Source of the DNA: Haemonchus contortus
Lineage: Eukaryota; Nematoda; Chromadorea; Rhabditida; Trichostrongylidae
Assembly: GCA_000469685.2 (NCBI GenBank)
Contig: LS997567.1
Span: 25,645,015 to 25,709,014 of the forward strand
Direction of reading: 5' to 3'
Length of the DNA: 64,000 nucleotides
Positions 58,100-64,000 of this stretch are shown here, one piece after another. Within the stretch, counting starts at the first letter, position 1, and every line of letters begins with the position of its first letter. Below the pieces are notes generated by a model. It saw nothing but the letters and a program-made list of their open reading frames with translations, ran no database searches and was not told where the DNA came from. The position numbers and the translations under genes are program-made.

Positions 58100-58762
58100 C
58101 TCGACCATCTGACACCGCAGTGCGAAGTGAGGAGATCCAGATTACCGGAGAATGCGCGAATTCGGACGACGGAGAGCAAGGAGCCACTGAAGAAGAAGTA
58201 GATGATATGGAAGAAGATATGGAATCTAAATTAGAAGAAGAACAATTCGATAGTGAAAGCATGGTGGTTAAGCGATGCTTCGCCGCGCGATGCTTGGACT
58301 TTTAGTGGTGTCTCGGTGTTACATGATGTTGTTTGTGACTGTCAGGAACCAACAGACTTCTACGAACTGTTTCTGAATAGAGAGATTCTGGCCTCATCGT
58401 TAGAGAAACCAATAGGTACGGGATTCGACAAAATGAAGAATTTCAATGAGAATGAGCGCTGATGAAGTGAGAGAACATTCTTTCGACTGCTACTAATTAA
58501 CTATCAATAGCTTGCTTCCAATGTTTTTATTTTACTTGTTTTTGATCTCAATATAAATGCCGATGTTTAAAGTGGGCCCAAACTTCTGTGAGGATCAGAA
58601 AACCTGTGCAAAGATGGAGCATATCTGATCTTTCGATGGACCACTATGTTTCTAGTTTTTGATCTGTAATATAAACACAAAACATTTTAATAAATCACGC
58701 ATGCGCTTAAAAAATTGGGAGATGAGCGCGGGACACATGTGTCCCGCGTTGTCGTCAACGTG
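58100..58762 (+). mobile_element. piggyBac-like remnant
   Basis: A coding piece at about 58120-58460 has an acidic N-terminus (ATEEEVDDMEEDMESKLEEE). After a frameshift comes ASPRDAWTFSGVSVLHDVV, then CQEPTDFYELFLNREILASS, which resembles the start of the DDE_Tnp_1_7 (piggyBac) domain. The catalytic region is absent. The right end reads CAACGTG then TTAA (58763-58766); on the other strand this is TTAACACGTTGACGAC, like piggyBac-family tips at TTAA targets. Inside it lies a perfect 22-bp palindrome (58727-58748, CGCGGGACACA...). The left TTAA end was not located. Confidence 0.6.
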
Positions 58763-58879
58763 TTAAAATCCACTATTTAGTTCAAAAACGTCCTTAACAT
58801 TCTAAAATCATTTTACACATTACTTACTACCCACCTCAGCACTTCTTATATGCAAAGGATTCGTTTTGTCTGTCTATTC

Positions 58880-59890
58880 TCTTTGGGCTTCAGTATTACC
58901 AGAAAGGGTAGCTCAAGTTTGGAATGGTCGGAACCTCAAGCACTTCATAATCTTGCTTCATAAAGTCCTAACACCGAGAAAAAAGGGCAGAAATTAGGAA
59001 GAGGACAAGAACTCATCCTTAGTCAGCTACGCGTTCACGAACTGTTTGCATAAAACCATACCTCTCCTTCCCTGTGTCTTAAAACTGAATTAAATTGCCA
59101 ATACCTACACCTTTGCAGATGATGCGAAAGCGTTCACTACCTCACAATGGTAATCTTCCTGAAGCTTTTGTTTGTGCAGTTTAGCAGTTTGCTGAGCAGT
59201 GTAATTAATCGCATGGCTTATCGGAGTAACAAGTGGGCCTAAGACTGAATATTGATGAGACCTGAGTGCTCTTTTCGGGGTGAACAATCGTCTGAGCTTT
59301 CACGCGATGGCCTGCCAACGGGTTCTACCCTAACTCAGTGACGGGATTTGCGCGCAGTCGCTTCTGAACCACTTGGCTGGGAATTGCTCTATCGATGAGA
59401 TAGCTATTTGTCGCCTCTACAGTTTGCTTAGAATTGTTAGGTGCACCCACCCAGCTACTCTAATCATACTCTACAAGGCATATGTTCCTCCAAGGATCGA
59501 ATATTGTACCAAAGTCTGGAGACCTAGTGTGAGAAAGCCCATCACAAAGGCTGAGAAGGTACAAATGACCTGACTCTTGTACTACCGCGTCCTTCCTGAC
59601 TCGGGTAACCCGGGTCTCTACCAATTTACTGTATCCGACTAGAGGAACTCGGCATGAGAAGCTTTCTATATAGACAAACGTTTTTTGATTTTGGTCTTTT
59701 AAACCATCGTGTACAAGCAATCCTTGCTATAACATCAGTACCTGCAGGACTTGCAGAGCCAGTTACCGTCTCCGCTTGCAGAACAATGTTGCCAGAAACC
59801 TTCTTCTATAAGACGTCCGTCTGGTTGAATGAACTCCCCCTGGAACTTCTAGAAAAGAAAAGACATCCTTCTTCTAAAGAGCTTTATTAA
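58880..59890 (+). pseudogene. CR1-like retrotransposon RT fragment
   Basis: FADDAKAFTTSQW near 59110 is the RT catalytic FADD motif. CRLYSLLRIVRCTHPATLII, then LYKAYVPPRIEYCTKVWRPS (59405-59540), match the post-RT region of CR1-like elements. A C-terminal segment continues to about 59880 (FFYKTSVWLNELPLELLEKK). Upstream RT motifs and the endonuclease are absent or unreadable. It is a separate copy from the 2.8-6.3 kb pseudogene. Confidence 0.7.
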
Positions 59891-60189
59891 AAAGTGGCTT
59901 TATGCCTATGGTTGGCATTCGTGATTTTTAGTCCTGTATTGGCTGTAATGCTGTCGTTTTCACTCATTTTTGGTTCGCCTGACTTTCCGGCTGTTTTTAT
60001 TCGCTTTGCTTTCAATGTATGGAAAAACTTTCGCCTACGCATAATAACCTCAGCTTTTTATAGCGTTTTAGCTGCTATTTTTGGGACAAGCGAATACAAT
60101 TAAGAAATGATTCGGCTGCAATCTCACTCATTCCTGGTATCACTCACGTGTCTTGGCGTATACTCAAATTTTACATGGCGGTTGAGGAT

Positions 60190-60515
60190 CAATAAGTGTG
60201 TGGTGGCGGTTCAGTGGTTTTCCTACACTCCAGTGATTACGGAATGAAAATACAACAAATGGAATAACGAGGGCGGTTGTTACCGCTATGAATGCACAGA
60301 AAGATAGTCAGTAAGTCTTCATCTTAGATGGCACAAATCCTACGTCTCGCCCTTGACGGTGTTAGAGGTAGAATGGGGGACCCACTTACCTCGGGGCCTC
60401 TTGACCCCGCACCATTTAGGGGTGTGGTTTAGCTAGGGAGTCGTCTTAGACAGTGAGACGACGAAGTACTGAAGGGGATCGTCGCCGTAGACGACGACAA
60501 AGTGCGCGCTTTTTA
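60190..60515 (+). repeat. ~310-bp dispersed repeat, copy 2
   Basis: Reverse complement of 49580-49885 with moderate divergence: CCTACGTCTCGCCCTTGACG, GGTGTGGTTTAGCTAGGGAG, CGTCTTAGACAGTGAGACGA and TGGCGGTTCAGTGGTTTTCC all have counterparts. Confidence 0.65.
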
Positions 60516-60519
60516 CAGG

Positions 60520-60810
60520 TACGTATTTGTATGTGGGTCTTACGCCTTAGGTTCGTAATTAGGTAAAAAATAGACAACTCCATGAGCCTGCCTCGGAGTG
60601 GCATTAGTTAGTTGCGTTGCCCAGACTGTCTTCTCCTCGGTTATCTCCAGCAGCAGACACTTCATTTCAACGGTGGGTATTCATTCCTGGATACCTTTAG
60701 ACATGCGATATCTCAACTTGACAACTACTGATGCATTATACATGCGTCACTCGCCCCGTAAAGGTTATGCGGTCACTGCCCATGTCTTTCCGCCACACCT
60801 TCGGGCTTCA
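60520..60810. other. no recognisable gene
   Basis: A 90-codon frame (60598-60870) runs into the satellite and has no motif. Confidence 0.4.
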
Positions 60811-61332
60811 TTGTTACAACCAGGGAATAGAGAGGTGGAGTGTATGAATGAGATGGTACAAGTCTTCTAGAAAGAGCAGGATGGCAAAAACGGATCCGAA
60901 AAAATAGGAAAGCCATCAGAAAACGTGTCAGGATCACGAAATAGAAAGGTAGAATCGAAAGAAAGAGAGGGTGCAAGTCTTCTAGAAAGAGCAGGATGGC
61001 AAAAACGGATCTGAAATACGAAGTAGGAAATCTATTCTAAACGTGTCATAACCATTAAATAGAAAGGTGGAATGTAAGAATAAGATGGGACAAGTCTTCT
61101 AGAAAGAGCAGGATGGCCAAAACGGATACGAAAAAAACGGGAAGGGAATTCGAAAGCGTGTCATAACCAGGAAATAGAAAGGTGGAATGTAAGAATGAGA
61201 TGGTACAGGTCTCCTAGAAAGAGCAGGATGGCAAAAATTAATCCGAAAAACAAAATAGGAAATCTATTCGAAAGCGTCACGGGACCGCGAAATAGAAAGG
61301 TAGAATCGGAAGAAAGAGAGGGTACAAGTCTA

Positions 61333-61345
61333 GAAAGTTCTAGAA
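61333..61345. promoter_or_regulatory. three-pentamer heat-shock-element-like site
   Basis: GAA-ag-TTC-ta-GAA, perfect alternating pentamers, in the long satellite variant. Confidence 0.5.
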
Positions 61346-61577
61346 AGAACAGGATGGCAAAAACGGATCCGAAAAACAAAATAGGAAAGCAATCCGAAAA
61401 CGTGCCAGGATCACGAAAAAGAAAGGTAGAATCGAAAGAAAGAGAGGGTGCAAGTCTTCTAGAAAGAGCGGGATGGCAAAAACGGATCCGAAAAACAAAA
61501 TAGGAAAGCAATCCGAAAACGTGCCAGGATCACGAAAAAGAAAGGTAGAATCGGAAGAAAGAGAGGGTACAAGTCTA

Positions 61578-61590
61578 GAAAGTTCTAGAA
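61578..61590. promoter_or_regulatory. three-pentamer heat-shock-element-like site
   Basis: Same motif and unit position as at 61333. Confidence 0.5.
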
Positions 61591-62286
61591 AGAACAGGAT
61601 GGCAAAAACGGATCCGAAAAATAAAATAGGAAAGCTATTCGAAAACATGTCAGGATCACGAAATAGAAAGGTAAAATCGAAAGAAAGAGAGGGCGCAAGT
61701 CTTCTAGAAAGAGCAGGATGGAAAAAACGGATACGAAAAAGACGGGAAGGGAATTGGAAGCGTGTCATAACCAGGAAATAGAAAGGTGGAATGTAAGAAT
61801 GAGATGGTACAGGTCTCCTAGAAAGAACAGGATGGCAAAAACGGATCCGAAAAACAAAATAGGAAAGCTATTCGAAAACATGTCAGGATCACGAAATAGA
61901 AAGGTAGAGTGTAAGAAAGAGATTGAACAAGTCTTCAATAAAGGACAGGATGGCAAAAATTAATCCGAAAAACAAAATAGGAAAGCTATTCGAAAACATG
62001 TCAGGATCACGAAATAGAAAGGTAAAATCGAAAGAAAGAGAGGGCGCAAGTCTTCTAGAAAGAGCAGGATGGAAAAAACTGATACGAAAAAGACGGGAAG
62101 GGAATTCGAAAGCGTGTCATAACCAGGAAATAGAAAGTGGAATGTAAGAATGAGATGGTACAGGTTTCCTAGAAAGAGCAGGATGGCAAAAATCAATCGG
62201 AAAACAAAATAGGAAATCTATTCGAAAGCGTCACGGGACCGCGAAATAGAAAGGTAGAATCGGAAGAAAGAGAGGGTACAAGTCTA

Positions 62287-62299
62287 GAAAGTTCTAGAA
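62287..62299. promoter_or_regulatory. three-pentamer heat-shock-element-like site
   Basis: Same motif and unit position as at 61333. Confidence 0.5.
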
Positions 62300-63354
62300 A
62301 GAACAGGATGGCAAAAACGGATCCGAAAAACAAAATAGGAAAGCAATCCGAAAACGTGCCAGGATCACGAAATAGAAAGGTAGAATCGAAAGAAAGAGAG
62401 GGTGCAAGTCTTCTAGAAAGAGCAGGATGGCAAAAACGGATCTGAAATACGAAGTAGGAAATCTATTCTAAACGTGTCATAACCAGGAAATAGAAAGGTG
62501 GAATGCAAGAAAGAGAGGGCGCAAGTCTTCTAGAAAGAGCAGGATGGAAAAAACGGATACGAAAAAGACGGGAAGGGAATTCGAAAGCGTCACTGGACCG
62601 CGAAATAGAAAGGTAGAATCGGAAGAAAGAGAGGGTGCAAGTCTTCTAGAAAGAGCAGGATGGCAAAAACTGATCTGAAATACGAAGTAGGAAATCTATT
62701 CTAAACGTGTCATAACCAGGAAATAGAAAGGTGGAATGTAAGAATGAGATGGTAAAAGTCTTCAATAAAGAACAGGATGGCAAAAACGGATCCGAAAAAC
62801 AAAATAGGAAAGCAATCCGAAAACGTGCCAGGATCACGAAATAGAAAGGTAGAATCGAAAGAAAGAGAGGGTGCAAGTCTTCTAGAAAGAGCGGGATGGC
62901 AAAAATTAATCCGAAAAACAAAATAGGAAAGCTATCCGAAAACGTGTCAGGATCACGAAATAGAAAGGTAGATTGTAAGAAAGAGAGGGAACAAGTCTTC
63001 AATAAAGGACAGGATGGCAAAAATTAATCCGAAAAAACAAAATAGGAAAGCTATTCGAAAGCGTGTCATAACCAGAAAATAGAAAGGTGGAATGTAAGAA
63101 TGAGATGGTACAAGTCTCCCAGAAAGAGCAGGATGGCCAAAACGGATCCGAAGAAAAATAGGAAGGGAATTCGAAAGCGTGTCATAACCAGGAAATAGAA
63201 AGGTGGAATGTAAGAATGAGATGGTGCAGGTCTTCTAGAAAGAGCAGGATGGCAAAAAATTAATCGGAAAACAAAATAGGGAAATCTATTCGAAAGCGTC
63301 ACGGGACCGCGAAATAGAAAGGTAGAATCGGAAGAAAGAGAGGGTACAAGTCTA

Positions 63355-63367
63355 GAAAGTTCTAGAA
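63355..63367. promoter_or_regulatory. three-pentamer heat-shock-element-like site
   Basis: Same motif and unit position as at 61333. Confidence 0.5.
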
Positions 63368-64000
63368 AGAACAGGATGGCAAAAAACGGATCCGAAAAAC
63401 AAATAGGAAAGCAATCCGAAAACGTGTCAGGATCACGAAATAGAAAGGTAGAATCCAAAGAAAGAGAGGGTGCAAGTCTTCTAGAAAGAGCGGGATGGAA
63501 AAAAACGGATACGAAAAAGACGGGAAGGAATTGGAAGCGTGTCATAACCAGGAAATAGAAAGGTGGAATGTAAGAATGAGATGGTACAGGTCTCCTAGAA
63601 AGAGCAGGATGGCAAAAACGGATCCGAAAAACAAAATAGGAAATCTATTCGAAAACATGTCAGGATCACGAAATAGAAAGGTAAAATCGAAAGAAAGAGA
63701 GGGCCCAAGTCTTCTAGAAAGAGCAGGATGGAAAAAACGGATCCGAAGAAAAATAGGAAGGGAATTCGAAAGCGTGTCATAACCAGGAAATAGAAAGGTG
63801 GAATGTAAGAATGAGATGGTACAGGTCTCCTAGAAAGAGCAGGATGGGAAAAATTAATCCGAAAAAACAAAATAGGAAATCTATTCGAAAGCGTCACGGG
63901 ACCGCGAAATAGAAAGGTAGAATCGAAAGAAAGAGAGGGTACAAGTCTTCATAGAAAGAACAGGATGGCAAAAAACGGATCCGAAAAAGAACGGGAAGGA

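Larger units (their letters stand above)
60812..64000. repeat. ~119-bp tandem satellite, about 27 units to window end
   Basis: Successive AAATAGAAAGGT landmarks fall 115-126 bp apart (for example 60950, 61068, 61183, 61301, 61427, 61546). Units share AGAGCAGGATGGCAAAAACG, CGAAAAACAAAATAGGAAA and CAGGATCACGAAATAGAAAG. Variants alternate (ATGTAAGAATGAGATGGTAC type and ATCGGAAGAAAGAGAGGGTA type), implying higher-order structure. Many units carry TTCTAGAA (I count about 13), and four carry GAAagTTCtaGAA. Open frames up to 142 codons on both strands reflect the near-multiple-of-three period and low stop frequency, not a gene. The array runs off the right edge. Confidence 0.95.

Noticed and set aside
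61195..61503. Basic 39-residue repeat protein from the satellite, plus strand
   Set aside because: Unit lengths vary from 115 to 126 bp and shift frame repeatedly, so no long repeat protein can be read.
61340..61768. Hydrophobic repetitive proteins encoded by the satellite, minus strand
   Set aside because: Frames are broken by indels between units and occur on both strands; the pattern follows from a period near a multiple of three.
1..64000. Bacterial or viral contig
   Set aside because: The eukaryotic transposon spectrum, decayed coding and satellite DNA exclude a prokaryotic or free-virus origin.

Overview
The window is eukaryotic and looks like repeat-dense intergenic or heterochromatic DNA from a nematode, most likely a strongylid (hookworm-like) worm. 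The reasons are the transposon spectrum (RTE-type and CR1-like non-LTR elements, Penelope-like, BEL/Pao with an envelope gene, Tc1/mariner, Tc4/Tc5-like and piggyBac-like elements), AT-rich short-exon sequence with no bacterial gene organisation, and my recollection of similar RTE and integrase proteins from hookworm genomes. The species is inferred, not shown. I find no intact host gene, no canonical tRNA or rRNA and no CRISPR array. Almost every recognisable coding stretch is a transposable-element pseudogene broken by frameshifts, stops or insertions.

Layout. 1-7.4 kb: a Tc1-like remnant and a CR1-like retrotransposon pseudogene. 7.4-11.1 kb: an RTE-type retrotransposon with two insertions. 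11.2-12.6 kb: a Tc4/Tc5-like transposon with long terminal inverted repeats (TIRs). 14.2-16.8 kb: a Tc1/mariner element nested inside another. 19.4-25.2 kb: mariner pieces, a tRNA-derived SINE-like copy, a second full-length Tc4/Tc5-like element (21.3-23.0 kb), a near-complete mariner (23.5-24.7 kb) and a solo TIR. 26-28.2 kb: ~130-bp minisatellite units and a GC-rich hairpin MITE. 28.4-30.65 kb: two Penelope-like fragments facing each other across a perfect palindrome.

30.9-36.8 kb: the 3' half of a BEL/Pao endogenous retrovirus (integrase, a phlebovirus-glycoprotein-like env, a possible 3' LTR). It is interrupted between pol and env by a 2-kb minisatellite-bearing repeat and a 746-bp tandem duplication. 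36.8-45.1 kb: a large inverted duplication of a decayed UPF1-like superfamily-1 helicase gene. The left arm carries a TIR transposon with a 9-bp target duplication, and a gypsy-type integrase fragment lies between the arms. 46.0-48.9 kb: a transposon with ~390-bp TIRs and 9-bp target duplication, then a second copy of the transposon in the left helicase arm. 50-51.9 kb: a second RTE copy that supplies empty sites for the insertions in the first. 53.3-55 kb: minisatellite with a nested mini-mariner. 55-60.5 kb: Penelope tail, hairpin MITE, Tc1-like, mariner-like, piggyBac-like and CR1-like remnants. 60.8-64 kb: a ~119-bp tandem satellite running off the window end.

The most interesting non-gene signal is that two unrelated-looking tandem families (the dispersed ~130-bp minisatellite and the terminal satellite) both carry arrays of heat-shock-element-like motifs (alternating GAA/TTC pentamers), several perfect or one mismatch from perfect. 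The other structural highlights are the CTNAG-targeted Tc4/Tc5-like family with long TIRs, and the helicase palindrome.
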